From: Tamarix chinensis
Taxonomy: Eukaryota; Streptophyta; Magnoliopsida; Caryophyllales; Tamaricaceae
DNA: 64,000 nt
Assembly (NCBI GenBank): GCA_030549775.1
Contig: CM060172.1
Coordinates: 3,760,123-3,824,122, forward strand
Direction of reading: 5' to 3'
Below are positions 1-12,539 of this stretch, in pieces. Position 1 is the first letter of the stretch. Every line of letters begins with the position of its first letter. The position numbers and the translations under genes were made by a program. Under the pieces are notes generated by a model. The model had not been told where the DNA came from, did no database searches, and saw only the letters and a list, made by a program, of their open reading frames with translations.

Positions 1-1456
1 TAGTTAAATATAGGAGTCACTTGTTGCTGCTATACTACTAGTATTTAATAGTGTTAATATTGGCATGTTTTTGTATTAATTAATTAAGGGAAGCAATATA
101 AGGTGTATAGACCTACTTTTGATGTACAACTTTATTGATCTCTTTCTCATGATTCAAATAAGACTTAGAAATTAATATTATATTTTGACCTAATCTAGTG
201 GTGAATTTTGATTTCCCTAGCATCTTTATCATATATATGGGTTTCCTATTATTTTTATTGTTATTGTTTTATTTTATATTATTTACTCCTTTTATTATTT
301 TTTTATAACCCCCATTAGTATTTTTCTTGTTTATTTATTTATTTTTTTATTATTTTGGATTTTTATTTTTATTTTTATTTTTATTTTTGAGCTAGTTAAA
401 ATAGAGGTGAGCCCTCTCAATCCCTAGCCTAGAACGATACCCTTATTTACTAGTGCTACAATTGACAATAAGAGGGCTTAAATTGCGTGCCGGCTATGGC
501 CACACCAACACCTGGTGTTGTTATTCTAGTCATTACAATCTTAATCTGGGCTTTACATGATGTGGTCTTAGTTCCCATATTCTTCTTCTTTTAAAGGGGT
601 AGTTACCCTATTAGGTTGTCATTATTCTCAAATTCTCCCTATGTTTTCTGATTTCTTAAGAGTTACTTATTTAATTAGATCTTGAGAATAAATATGATAT
701 GTTTTTGTTGGGGGTCGATATACTTTTGGGTTAGAGAAATTAGGATAATATTTATAATTTATGTTAGATATATGATGGTGAGATAAACCATATGAAGGAA
801 AAGGCTGTAAGTTTGAGAATATATATGCATATGTGAAATACATGTTGAGATTAATTTAAGAATAACTTTGAGGGATCTCTTGTGCTTGAGAATTTTCTAA
901 AGATGTGAATATATATTTATGGGATGAGGAATTAAGAGGGAAATTAGGGTATGATCAATTAACAAAGTCATGTTAATGTCATGGAGTTTATCCATTTGAT
1001 GTGGTAATGTTTAGATTTTATTTTTTCCTATAGATATGTTTCCTAGTTGTAGACCTTGGATTGCCATTACATTTTTAGGTGGGTGGTAATGATCATTTCT
1101 TATTGGCATCAATAGATAATTATTTCTTTTGTACTAAGATGAATGCTATCAAGGGATTGTTAGTGATGTATTTCATTTGAAGACCCATGGTTTATTATGG
1201 TGATGAAAAGTTAGGTTCATTGGTTACTTCATAGGTTTAGCTCAGTGTTAACCATGGTGATATATTTTGTGTTGTAGAAAAGTCATACAAGTGTGGATGC
1301 CATGGTTTATGTCCCTTTGTTTATTTAGTAGATTATTTTATTTTTGTTGTGGTGTTAAGTGCATGTAGTTCTTAATTTTTAGACTTTGGAGGTATAATGT
1401 TGTGTTGTCTTTGTTATATGTGTTCTCATCAATCATCATGTTCTTTGTACTTTTTA
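1..1456. other. Unassigned AT-rich DNA
   Basis: No reading frame, domain or repeat family can be supported here. The stretch is AT-rich and has a short ATTTTT-type array at 361-388. It forms the left flank of the giant solo LTR that follows, and its last five bases (1457-1461 with the next base included) form that LTR's target duplication. It is probably old retrotransposon DNA, but this is inference. Confidence 0.4.
361..388. repeat. (ATTTTT)n microsatellite
   Basis: A short array of the hexamer ATTTTT, about 4 to 5 units, inside T-rich DNA. Confidence 0.75.
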
Positions 1457-1944
1457 GAAAATGTAACACCCCAAAACTTACACATTTTTTTAAAAGCAAT
1501 ACTTGTAAATTAAAATCGTAAATTCTAGGGATGTTACTGCCACACTTAGTACCAGACCAGCTCACTTCTACCATTCTAGTACCAAGTGCTAAGGCTAAGA
1601 AAAACACTATTAGTAATACCATACCAAATCAAATTTATAAAAATGGAAATCAAAGTACGCACAAGTCTTAAATAATTCGAAATACGAAATATTTTTTTTT
1701 CAAATAATAATTAAACAATATTAATAAAGTTGTTTCTGCAGGTTAAACATAATAAAAATAACATGAGTCATAAATTAAAAGAAAATGGCCACGTCTCTCT
1801 AGAAATCGATCCAACCTAGCTATCACTCTGCCCCTCCTGATGTCCCGTAAACATCGATAGCATCAGAGTAGGTGTCTCCTACCTGGAATAGGTCAGACGG
1901 GCCTTCTACTCATGGGAATGAGCAGCACCCATGAAATGGGTGAT

Positions 1945-1961
1945 CAGTACGCTACGTACTG
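1945..1961. promoter_or_regulatory. Conserved near-palindrome in A1
   Basis: CAGTACGCTACGTACTG is almost self-complementary and lies about 480 bp from the LTR start. The same site occurs at the matching place in A2 (52780-52796, decayed) and A3 (58877-58893, one change). Conservation in DNA that is otherwise drifting suggests a former regulatory or protein-binding site. The function is unknown. Confidence 0.35.
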
Positions 1962-2224
1962 AGTAAGGTAACCGAATACTAAGGCCGACACATACACACA
2001 TCAAATCATGCAGGATAATGATCAGCATAGAATTTCAAACTATACATGTGATACATCAAAGCAAATAATGAAATCCATAGCTTAATATCAGCAAGTCCAC
2101 ATATCAGACCCAAAAAGATCTGGATTAATGATTTATTCTTTCTTTTATTAGAAGTCGATACACACCATATCTTTTATCAAAAGTTGATACACATCATATT
2201 CTTTATCAGGTCCATGTGAGTACG

Positions 2225-2560
2225 GGAACCCCACTATTTTAGCCGGTGGATTGGTCACGAGGGCACATGCCCTGCTATTATTTTAGCCGGTGGATCGGTC
2301 ATGAGGGTAATATATCCTGCCACTATTATATGCTGGTGGATCGGTCTAGCCCCTTTCTCGTGTGGTATTTCACTATAAGTAATTAGTATCTTCCCACATC
2401 TTAACAACATATATATAGTTTGGTTTGTTGAGCTCAGGATCCCCCACTATTATAGCCGGTGGATCAGTCGCGAGGGTAAATGCCCTGCCACTATTATAGC
2501 CGGTTGATCGGTCGCGAGGGAAGTATTCCCTGCCACTATTATAGCCGATGGATTGGTCTG
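2225..2560 (+). repeat. CACTATTATAGCCGGTGG tandem array in A1
   Basis: Six or more imperfect units each contain CACTATTATAGCCGGTGG followed by ATCGGTC and a spacer such as GCGAGGGTAAATGCCCTG. Unit length is about 45 to 60 bp. The array sits at the same place in A2 and A3. Short open frames on the minus strand here are products of the repeat. Confidence 0.85.
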
Positions 2561-2689
2561 GGCCTAGCTCAACATCTTCCACTTTAGGTATTTAATAATT
2601 TATGTATCTTATTTAGATGTTCATTTCAAGTCATGCAAATCTAGTTTCTACCATGCTTACTCCTTAACTTAGGTTAACCAACTCAACCC

Positions 2690-3085
2690 TAGTTAATCAT
2701 CCCACCATACTTAACCACAACATATCCCAATACCACTACAACTGTAGCTACCATGAAACCCTAACTCTACGTTAACCATCTTCTCATGTATACCCTAGCT
2801 CCCATACAAACCCTAGCTCCATGTAAGCCCTAACTCCACATAAACCATACCTCCATGCAAACCCTATCCACATGCAAACCCTAAATCCACGTACCACACT
2901 TCCATACAACCCTAATTCATGTGCAAACCCTAGCTCCACGTAGACATGTTTCCATGCAAACCTAACATCATGCCATTTCATGCAAACCCTAACTCCATGC
3001 CATTCCATGCAAAACCCTAACATCATGCCATTTCATGCAAACCCCTAACACCATACTATCCCATGCAAAACCCTAACACCATATT
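2690..3085 (+). repeat. CATGCAAACCCTAACTCC degenerate array in A1
   Basis: About 15 to 20 imperfect units of roughly 20 bp are built on CATGCAAACCCTAACTCC. Many units contain the plant telobox core AAACCCTAA or a one-base variant. A2 (53640-54000) and A3 (59620-60180) have related but diverged arrays here. This is interspersed motif DNA and not a telomere. Confidence 0.75.
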
Positions 3086-3580
3086 GTTACACTTCCCATC
3101 ATGATTTTTACAACCTTAAGATGCATGTCTAAAGGCCATTTCATACAATAATAACATAAATATACACATAAGTCTCATGCCACACTTTATTCACACCAAT
3201 GTACTTCAACTCTATAATCATGCCACATACGAAATAATTAATAATAATAAACATAGAATACATGGCATATGAAACACATAATGCATATAAACACACAAAT
3301 GGCCTGAGTAAACCCTTACCTAAGACGACACCGGTCTTGGTGCACGCTCCAATTCCACTTGAGGGGTTTGACTAGGTTCACCTATTATATAAAAATATAC
3401 TAGAATTAGGCTCCCTTATAAAATTTTATTATTTTCTAACTTATTCTAAGATTTGGTTTTTAATTAAAAAAATACTACACAATAATTAACTATAAAAAAT
3501 ATTACTTAAAAATACAAATAAATTATTATTTTCATTCAAAAGGGTGGTGATACAAGGGTTTCTACCCTTCACCAAAATAG

Positions 3581-3582
3581 TA

Positions 3583-3624
<42 letters not shown>
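3581..3624. repeat. (AAT)n microsatellite in A1
   Basis: An AAT array sits in a long AT-rich stretch of the LTR. A2 and A3 have much larger AAT arrays at the matching place, so the seed is ancestral to the family. Confidence 0.9.
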
Positions 3625-3628
<4 letters not shown>

Positions 3629-4687
3629 TCATAATAATAATAAAAGTAAAACCTTATTAATAATACTCTTATTTGTAGAATATGAATATTAATAATACCA
3701 TAATTCTTAAAATTACAAGGTGCCTTTCAAAACCACTCCATTTAATAATAATACTATTCAAAAATGTAATAATGATATTAATATTATATATATACTTATT
3801 ATATAAAAGATAATAAAGATAATAATAATAATAATATAATTAGTAATAATGTTAAAAATGTTAATAATAGTAAAAAAAAGAGACATAATTAAATTTTTAG
3901 GTTTCTACCCCTCTTGGAATAATTACAATATTAAATAAATAATTACACTAAAAATAATAATATTATTAATATTATTAAAAATAATAATAAACATGTAATA
4001 ATTCCATTAAATAACCAAAATTTGAGAATAATAATTTATCTAACTCAAGAATACTCCCAAACCTGTCAACAAAATTTAGCAATTAGGATTCAGTTGATAA
4101 AAATAATAATAAAAATTATAATAATAATAATAATTAAAATTGAATTAACATTAAAAATTAGGATAAAAGAATAATAATTGTGAATAAATCGAAAGGAAGT
4201 GTTGAAAAGGTCTAGGGTTTCACCTTGAGTTGGAGGAGATGGGTGGCACCAGCAGTGGTTCCCGGAGGTGGCCGGAAAAGTGATATAATTAAGAAGGGTG
4301 AGAATGGAGAAAAAGAGGTAAGGGTAAAGGAGAAAAATAAACTAAGTTTATGGATCGATGGAGGAGAATTAGCAGGGGATATTGGGTGGTTCAGAGGGTG
4401 GTAGAAGCAGCAGATGCGGTGTTGGGCGATGGTTTATGGTTTCGGGGTAAAATTTTTGGTGAGAGAACTAGCAAACTTTGCACGGTTATGGAGGCCTGTG
4501 CAAGGAGAATCGAAGGTTGAAAATAGTTTAGTTAATTAGATGGCATTTCAGGGAAGAATTTGGGATGAAAAAGAGGCGACTAGGTTGGCTATTGGAGGAG
4601 AACGAGGCATCTAAAGTCAAGGTGGAGCACTGACTGCTACTTAGGGTTTCGGGAAAAAAGAAGCTCGATTTCAGGTCAAATGTAGGG

Positions 4688-4696
4688 TATTTATAG
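4688..4696 (+). promoter_or_regulatory. TATA-like box of A1
   Basis: TATTTATAG lies 1.13 kb before the LTR end. The same 9-mer occurs at 56497 in A2 and 61890 in A3, 1.05 and 1.13 kb before their ends. Conserved spacing supports an LTR promoter on the plus strand, giving a U3 of more than 3 kb. Transcription start sites are not visible. Confidence 0.45.
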
Positions 4697-5289
4697 TGGT
4701 GGAGGGTAGAATTGAGTTGTGGGAGTTACTAGGTGGTCGAAGCTGGTGAGAAATGGGATGATTATGGTGTCGATCGGGTGGCAAATTTTCCAAAATTTGC
4801 TCGACCTTCGCGAGGTAAGTGGGAGAAAACGTGGAGAAGAAAAGGTTAGTGGGGAAGTTCAAATGGAAGAGTGTGCCGAGAGGAAGAAAATAGGCGGGAG
4901 AAAGGCCGGTCATGACATGTGTGGCTGGCGATGCCATTTTCAAGGGAAGAAGGAAGCTTGCGATTATGGTGTCTGGTGGGAGAAGAAGAAGAAGATGGGG
5001 GAAGGTTGGACCAGGCGGTTTGGTGCAGAAAGGAAAGGAGAAAAGAAGAGGAGACCGGGCCGGTCGAGCGCGAGGTGGGGGACGATTAAATGGGACGCCG
5101 CGTTTCGAAAGTAAACGAGGTACAACGCAGCACGACAAGGGATGGCAAGGGCGACAGTCGCGCGGGCTGGACGTGGCTTTTTTTTGTTAAATGAAATGAC
5201 ACGTCTTGAGGGTAAAAAGGGCACGACACGACACAGAAATCTGGGCTGCCAGAAGAGGAAGGAAAAGAAAGGACTGGGCCGCGGAAAGG

Positions 5290-5391
5290 ACGGCCCAATA
5301 TGGGAAGGAAAGAAAAAGAAAAAAAGAAGAAGGAAAAGGAGGAAAAAGGAAGAAAGAAAAGGAAAAAGGAAAAAGGAGAGGAGAAAAATAG
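5290..5391 (+). repeat. Purine-rich tract of A1
   Basis: An almost pure A/G run of GAAAAAG- and GGAAAAAGG-like units, about 430 bp before the LTR end. Matching tracts lie at 57042-57118 in A2 and 62505-62580 in A3. It belongs to the LTR downstream of the TATA-like box and is too far from the LTR edge to be a polypurine priming tract. Confidence 0.7.
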
Positions 5392-5828
5392 GAAGGTTGG
5401 GTAAAATAAATAAATTAAAATATTTGGGGTTTTTAAAAATAATAATATTTAAATAAAATAATATTTAAATCTCTTTTTAGGCTAAAATAGGATTTTTAAA
5501 GGATTTTTCATAAATTCCATTTTAATTATCAAATTACTCTATTTTTCTCAAATTAACTTATTTATAAAATTCATATTAATTTGAAACTATTATCTCTTTC
5601 TTAATTTAAATAAAATAATTTATTTAAATAAATTCCCAAATTAAAATATGTAATTAGATAATATACCCAAATTTCCTTTACTTAACATATTTATAAAATT
5701 TCTTATTAATTTTTCCTACTAAATTTCCTTTTATTTTAGTAAAAATAATTTATTAAATTAAATTTTCAAATAAAACCTTATTTAAATATAATCTTTAATA
5801 TTAAAAAATTTCGGGGCATTTTAGAAAA

Positions 5829-5990
5829 CCTAGTCGCCCACTTCCCCTTGTTCCTTAACCTTTTGGTTATATGTTTCTTATATCCCTCTTGTGTCATCAT
5901 ACTTTTCCTTGATTCCTTATTTCATATTATAGTTTTAATTTTGTTCCTAGCTAGCCCAACTTTAAGAGAAAGATCCTTTTTAGGGGGTAG
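5829..5990 (+). other. Possible 3' end of an older Tekay-type element
   Basis: This stretch ends in TTTTTAGGGGGTAG at 5977-5990, a polypurine-like tract of the kind seen directly before the LTR starts at 16018 and 49182. The next bases, TGAAGTAGTACCCC, look like an LTR start. No pol domain could be read upstream, and A1 was inserted just before it. The call is inference from the tract-LTR junction. Confidence 0.35.
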
Positions 5991-8900
5991 TGAAGTAGTA
6001 CCCCATTTCTTAAAAACCTTTACTTTTTAAATATATTTTTAATTTTTTAATAACAAATTATTTTTAATAATTTAGCACAACATTTATCAAATTAGAAACC
6101 CTTGTTTCATTATTTAAATATTTAAGTTTTGTTTCTTAACCTTTTCATACAAGATTTTTTAAATTAGATATTCTTAGATACTTGTAGATATGAAATCTCT
6201 TTCAATTCATTCTAATTTATCCATATTTGGATTTCTCACATTTTTCTATTCCTCCTAAGATTTTTAAAAATACCAAACTAAGTTGTTGACAAAAGGCTAT
6301 ATTCATCATTCTGGTGCAATTTGATTATGTATTTTGAGCCAATTAGGCCCTTTCTAGGTATCTACATTTCACAAAACTTTGGAAATAATCTTATTTTTTT
6401 ATTCTTTAGCAATATTTAATCCAAAAAAATTCATTATCATTATTATTATTATTATTAACATTATTTCAAATTCTTTTAGAATTGAAAAGCTGTCAAATTT
6501 TACTTTTCTTATTCAAAGCCTTATCTAATCTAACATAGATCAATCTCACCCTTTCATTATTTATTGTTAAAATGATAACTAATCATGTAATCCCATTCAA
6601 TCTTATGGACTTAAACCAATTTTTATTTCTAATACACTATTTCTCAAAACCCTAATCATAAACTAATAAATAAGTGTAATTAGTTGTAATAAATATTGTA
6701 TGGTGTTTGTACTAAAAATATTTTTAACATGTGTATTGTGCTCACATATTACATATAAATTTAATATGGTTAAATTTTGATAGATTCTAGGTTAATAAAT
6801 TTAACCTTAGTTCGTAATTAGTAATTTATTTCACCAAATAAACAAGGTCTAGTAACCTTAAATTGTACTAGATATTTTACCCTAAATATTAACATAGATA
6901 TTTTACCTTAACCTATTCCCTAATCTCTGTGAGATTCCCCTGACCATCACCCTACTCTCCCCTACCCGACACCTTACTCTTGTACACTTTCACCCTACAC
7001 TATCTATACCATACCTCTTCTCTACCCCTTATTTTTCTCTCTTATTTTTCTTCCTCATTTCACTACATGGCACCATCAATTTAAATCCCTCCTCCCTCTT
7101 ATTTTTTCGTTTTTTATAAATTAACCTCAGGCAACCACACATCTCCTCCTTCTCCTGAGCTCCCATGTGGAGAATTCTTCCCCTCCATTTCCTCCCTATT
7201 GTTTGCCCATTCCATTATTATTTTATTGATACAACACCAACTCCCACCAAAGCTCCACACCCTACACTGGTAAATCCTTCCTTAGCTCCCCTCCAACCCA
7301 TAGCAAAACCCTCGAGCCACCATACACATTCCCCTTTTTTCTTTCACCTTTAGTATCCCCTACTAATACAACCACACCACCATCGTCCACTTCTATAGTT
7401 CCTTCCCCCTCTACCGTCAGAATTTCCTACTATTCCTAGTGTATCACCACTAACCCTTACTTTCGTAGCCACTCCATCATCCACCACAAACCCCCGCAAC
7501 TAACATACCCCCTTTGGCCATTTTGGTTGAAGCTCCACCACCCTCTAAACTAACTATCACCATAATTATCCTCCACTTCTTAGAACTTGTGTTGTGTCTT
7601 CCTTCCTCCTTCTTTATGCAGCCTTTTTTCCTTTCCCTTCCCTTTCTATTCATCCATAACCATTAAAGCCTAGCACCTCCACCTTCGACCAAGTTCATTG
7701 AAGCCTTCCTCCTTGTTGCACCATTATTCCCCAAGTTCCCTCTCTTATTTACTCAATTTTCATTGGCTTCCTCCTACTTGATCCACTAGTTTGTAGCCTT
7801 AATTATTTTAATAAATTGATATTATTGTTTTTTAGTATAATATGCTAATATATGTATACGTTTGGATGTCAAATGGTTTACATCTGCATGTCTAAGATTT
7901 TGTTAGGGATTCCATTATTATCATATTATAATTCAAATCCCATGGTATATGCCTCATGAATGCTCATGCATAGAAGTAGGATTTTGATAATACACCGGGA
8001 ATAGTATGCGCATGATTAAGTTTAGCTTATGATAATTCTATTTCATATAGCTTAGGGTTAAAGATATACTCCTACACGTACTATGATGATAATATGCCTA
8101 TTTAAAATATTTATCATGCTTTAAGTATGGACATGTATACTACATGAAAGGTGTGATACTTCTTAGTTGCATGATTATGATTTTGGTGGATGCAACCCAC
8201 TAAATGCATGAAAAGTAACAAATACAGTTAATAGCTAAAATGCAAAGATTACCTACATACTAGAATAATGTGAAATATTACCTTGTTTGTTGCACATGAC
8301 ATATCTTTTATGATTATAATGTTTGATATGAATTATAAATGAAGTGAGGAAACTAGGATATTAAAGGGTACTTCGGTAATTTTAACCTAATGAATCATTT
8401 AAAAATAAATGAATGCTACGACAAATTTAGCCATTTGATAGGTTGATCTTAGCTTCAAATTGGCTTGATATAAACCTATGACCTTCGGGTTTACCTCAAT
8501 AATTGAAAATAAAAGGAGAAAATTGATAAGTATAGGAAACAGGAATTGATGTGAATTATGTGATCATCTCATAAGATATTAATACTTAAAGAGAAAGACC
8601 TTGAGTTGGGCATGGTTGCTAAATAAGGGTTTCTAACTTAGAGTTGAGGTGTTATCCCTTGTTTTTTGTTCACTAGTGTGCCATTATTACCTAGTTTTTA
8701 AGGCCTTACTCTACTCTATAGGTAATCTACAGGTCCTGTAAGGTGTATCGATACTTAATGATTATGTGACCAAGGTTTGGAGCATACTATGTTACATTTT
8801 GGCACTAGTATGAATAGGCATACCATTATTTTCCTAGGTCTGAGGTAAGGGTAATGTGCTGCTTTCAGGCACTGATATGATCAGATGTACCTCTATGTCC

Positions 8901-9160
8901 CTAGATTTATTTATTTCCTTCTCAAGTAAAGAAGTAAAATAAAAATGTTTGTTATGAAATAAAAGGAATGATTTGGTTGTTCGATAGTTGTCTTAAGGTC
9001 CTAGCTTGGTTTATGTTGAATTTGTTGTTTTACATTTCCCTTAACACTTTAACTAGGTATTATTTTGGATTGTTGTTATGATAACTGCCTAAGTACCCTA
9101 CCCTTATGGTAGGAATATACTTAATTAATAAAATATAACTTTTTGCTTTGAAATAATAAT
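5991..9160 (+). mobile_element. Old LTR-like region (family D)
   Basis: It starts TGAAGTAGTACCCC right after a polypurine-like tract, as a 3' LTR would. An AT-rich part (6000-6900) is followed by a C-rich part (6930-7790) and then AT-rich DNA with short near-repeats around 8630-8900. No protein domain is visible; the small open frame at 7165-7353 is a by-product of C-rich composition. The right boundary is not defined, and no second copy that would prove LTR status was found. Confidence 0.35.
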
Positions 9161-11470
9161 AAATGGTTTGGTATGCTTTATCATTGAGTTGAGATTTGAA
9201 CCATGATATACCCGAACCACTTTTATTATCTGATGGAATGGACCTAACATCTCTCTAAGTAAAATACTCTAGATATACTATTACTAAATTGTTGAAATGG
9301 TCTAAAGCACCTCTTAGAAATAACACACTCGAGCTACTATTATTATCCTATGGAACAGACTCAACTCCTCATTCCTAACTCACATAATCTTTCACTTTAA
9401 ATGATTAGTATATTTCCATTTATACTTTATATCTTAATTGTATTTTCATTCACATTGAAAATGAGGCCCCACTTTTCTTAATCTGGTGGAATGAATTGAT
9501 GTACCTTTCATGGACAACATACCTATGCTACTATTATTATCTGGTAGAATGGACCCATATAAACACCCCGACCTAAGTCATGTATATTAGTACCTTATTT
9601 AGAGTTGATTGTATATTATCATGTTGAACATATATAATTGTGCAAGATAAACAACTAAACAACATAAGTATGACCACGTAATTATCCTCAAATGATCATA
9701 ATACCCTTAGGTTAGTCAAGATAATCATATTCTCCAAAGGTCTTATGAAACCAAATACTAATATATGTAAATTTTCAATCATTATCTAAAGTATATATCC
9801 TTAGTTTCCTATAGATGCCATGTATCCAAAATTATACTCAAATATATAACTATATAATTTCATTACTCTGAAGAACATTATTTCATATAATTTCTATAAG
9901 TACATTACTCAATATAAAATACTCAACATAAAAGGACATATAAAAATACATGCATCACATAAAACCCTAGCTATGACATATATCCTTACCAACAAAGACA
10001 TTAGACTCTATGCACTTAAATCTTAGACCTCCTTCAAGATCACCAGAATATCACCTATGAAAATGTGAGAAAATATGATTAGGATTGAAGATTAAAATTA
10101 AGGGAAAATTTAAGGTAGAGGAGTGTAAAAATGGAAATAATTGGAGTTAAAGGGAAGCTTGAGTTGTACAAAAGTATAGTGGAATGTGTGGTGGACCTAT
10201 GGTGTTTATACAAGGTTTGGGGGTGAAAATAAGGGTATAAGGCCAAATATAGGAAGTTACATGGCTATACAGTAGCGGTGCAGCCTTAGTCGCGTGACAT
10301 GGTTACATATAACCATGCTGTAACGGTGCACACCAGCCCGAGAGAAAACATCACGCATGGCTAGGTAGTGCAATGGTTGCACAACTGTGTGATAGGAAAC
10401 TTTTAGTGTTTCATGGAAGTGATGAGGCTGTATAAAGGTTGTGCCCTTTAAAAAAGTGTGAGGAACGAGAGAAAGAAGAAGGGAAAAGAGGTGGTGGTCA
10501 GCGGTGATGGTCAACAATGGTGTTGGCGAAGGTTAGGTGATCTTGGTGATTGGTCCACCAGCTAACGAGCGATGAGTGGTGGCTGAGTTGGTGCATATTG
10601 ATGGAATGGGTGGTGTGCAGGCCAAAAATAAGGCAGTAGTAGGGAGGAAGAAGAAAAAAAAGAGTTTGGCCAAGGGTGATAGATGACAATAAAATGGAGG
10701 GTTGGATGGGTATATATATTAGTATGGTTGCATGCCAATAAGGAGAAAAATGGTAGGGGATTAGTGGCATGTGAGAAGGAAACTTTGCATAGAATCATGG
10801 AGATGATGGTGGTCCACAAGAGTCACAAATTTAATTGGGGGAAGAAGTAGAGGGTTATGGTGAGATGATGGTGGTGTGTGTGGGGTGATGGTGTCAAGGT
10901 GCAATAGAGGCACGAGGTTGGCAAGGTGATGGTGAGATGATGGTAGTGCACGAGGGTGATGAAGGCAATAGGGGAAGAGGTAGAGGAACAAGATTCCTTC
11001 ATGCCACATAATCAACCCAAGAGAATAAGGAAAAAAAAATAAAATAAAGCAAAAGAAAAAAGAAATGGAGGATAAAGGTTAGGATTAGATTAGGTTAAAA
11101 AATTGATTAGATAAAAAGGTAAGATTAATTATACAAATTAACTGGAATTAAAGTTAGATTAAAAATTACAAATTTTCTTGGTCAAAGATCAGGTTTAGAT
11201 TAAGTTTTTGGGATAAAAGGATTAAGGTAGGGCTAAAAAAATTATTAATATTAGGGTTTGGATCAATTTATTAATCATTTAGGATTAAATTAACAAAAAT
11301 TCTAGGTTTTATATTATATCATGGATTTGTCATCAAGGTGTCTCAATTTAAATTCCCTTTACATGATACCATAGGTTGTTTTTAAATGATTTCTCAATTA
11401 TTTTTCTACTTATTTGAAAGTAAATATTTGTCAAACTCAGAATACCTGTTAGCTAGAGTGGAATGGGGAA
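9161..11470 (+). mobile_element. Degenerate long-LTR-like region upstream of E1
   Basis: The order of parts matches family A. A degenerate array with CTATTATTATCTGGTGGAAT-like units (9220-9560) comes first, then a CCTTACC..AAGAC segment near 9985, a TATA-like site (10205), a GC-richer segment (10200-11000) and a purine tract (11025-11075). The end lies about 400 bp later, just before the gag of E1. By position it could be the 5' LTR of E1. The terminal bases and target duplication are too decayed to confirm this. Open frames on the minus strand here are compositional. Confidence 0.4.
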
Positions 11471-11559
11471 TGTGTTGTAGATAGATTTTCTATTAATTTG
11501 TTGTGCTAGTCTTAGTACTCAGTTATGGATCATTTCTGATTACTCATAGTCTTCAGGAA

Positions 11560-12340
11560 TCTATGGCATCATCACCCATCAATCATTGAGGGTTAAGAGG
11601 ACAATGACATTATGGAGAGATGGGTAAAGGGCATGGAGAAGACGATCACCACATGTGGTTTCTCTATAGATAACAGGGTTTTTATGTGGGTATATTACCT
11701 AGGGAGTAGAGTAAAATCTTGACGAAAAAGCATCTAGTGTAGAGGAAGAGAGCTTACGAGTGAGGGACCATTACATGAGTAGCTCCATGCTTATTTCTAT
11801 CCCATTCACATCTCTATGAAGAAGTATGATAAGTTCATGGCCTTTTTATAGGGATGCATGTTGATAGAGGAGTGTTACACAAGCTTCATGAACTTAGTCT
11901 AGTTTACCCCTAAAGTAGAGGCCAATGAGATGATGCACATCCATGATTTTAAGATTTCCTAGGGATCAAAGACCAAGAGTTTTTAGAGGGAGTTACCTTT
12001 CCAGAGATGGTGGGAATGTAAAAGTAAGCTTTGGAGGCTTCCTGATTCATCCAAGCCCCAAGTTTCCAGTTGGAGGCTAAGAGGATGTTTAAAAGTTTCA
12101 ACATCCCTAGTGATAAGAAGAAGGCTAACTCTAAAAGTATGATTCCTCTTAAGTATGGCAAGAGTATGGGGTAAATACCTTGTGTTAAAGGTTAGCCCAA
12201 AGGACGTGCTAAAGAGAGGCATTGCCACTCTAAGCCCTGGGGAATAGATCACCTGTTAGTAAAATATGGAGAAAAAATGGCAGCATTCCATGGTTGTGGT
12301 ATGGTCATGTATAGAGCCTATAAGTGTTGTATCAAATCTA
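11560..12340 (+). pseudogene. gag: Tekay-type gag (capsid) remnant, element E1
   Basis: Conceptual translation with several stops and frame changes recovers the plant chromovirus capsid pattern. At about 11785-11955 it reads YFYPIHISMKKYDKFMAFL, then MLIEECYTSFMNLV and FTPKVEANEMMHIHDF, matching the family pattern YFP...KYDEFM..QG.MSVEEYY..F..L..FAP. A decayed zinc-knuckle-like FHGCG...YKC lies near 12287-12330, with its first Cys lost. The capsid would package element RNA. It is followed in order by protease, RT, RNase H, integrase and chromodomain remnants, so this is one decayed Ty3/gypsy element. It cannot make protein. Confidence 0.75.
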
Positions 12341-12539
12341 GTAGTGTTTAAAGAGGTCAAACTCAAGCTTAGGGTACTAAATTCATATAGTAGCTAAAGC
12401 TATAGATTTTTATGGTTCCTCTATCATTAAATAGTGTTGCTAATTGAGCAAGCCAACCAAGAGTTTCTTTCATCCAGATTAGAGGCCAACTAGTGCCGTA
12501 GGAGTTCCTTCAGGAGGATGCTTGAAAGTGATTAATCAC

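Larger units (their letters stand above)
1462..5823 (+). mobile_element. Giant solo LTR, family A copy 1 (A1)
   Basis: The element begins TGTAACACCCCAAAA and ends GGGGCATTTTA, where the sister copies end GGGGCATTTCA, so one C has become T in the terminal CA. It is flanked by the perfect 5-bp duplication GAAAA (1457-1461 and 5824-5828). Length is 4362 bp with no gag or pol inside, so it is a solo LTR left by LTR-LTR recombination. In order it holds a conserved palindrome (1945-1961), a CACTATTATAGCC repeat array, an AAACCCTAA-like array, an AAT microsatellite, a GC-richer segment, a TATA-like box (4688) and a purine tract. The plus orientation is inferred: TGTAATACCCC-type LTR starts elsewhere in the window follow plus-strand pol genes. 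Length is like Ogre/Tat LTRs, while the end sequence is like Tekay/Del. Confidence 0.9.

Noticed and set aside
2225..2560. Regular repeats with similar spacers, at first sight CRISPR-like
   Set aside because: The units are degenerate, the spacers are also related to each other, and the array is inside a plant LTR with sister arrays in A2 and A3.
2690..3085. Interstitial telomere
   Set aside because: The AAACCCTAA units are separated by other bases in a 20-bp frame and are not contiguous.
4671..5138. 155-residue minus-strand open frame in A1, with similar-sized frames at 56659-57042 in A2 and 62119-62487 in A3
   Set aside because: All lie in the GC-richer LTR segment with low-complexity Pro/Ser/Phe composition. 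The frames do not align well with each other, and no domain is visible. A conserved antisense frame was considered but not supported.
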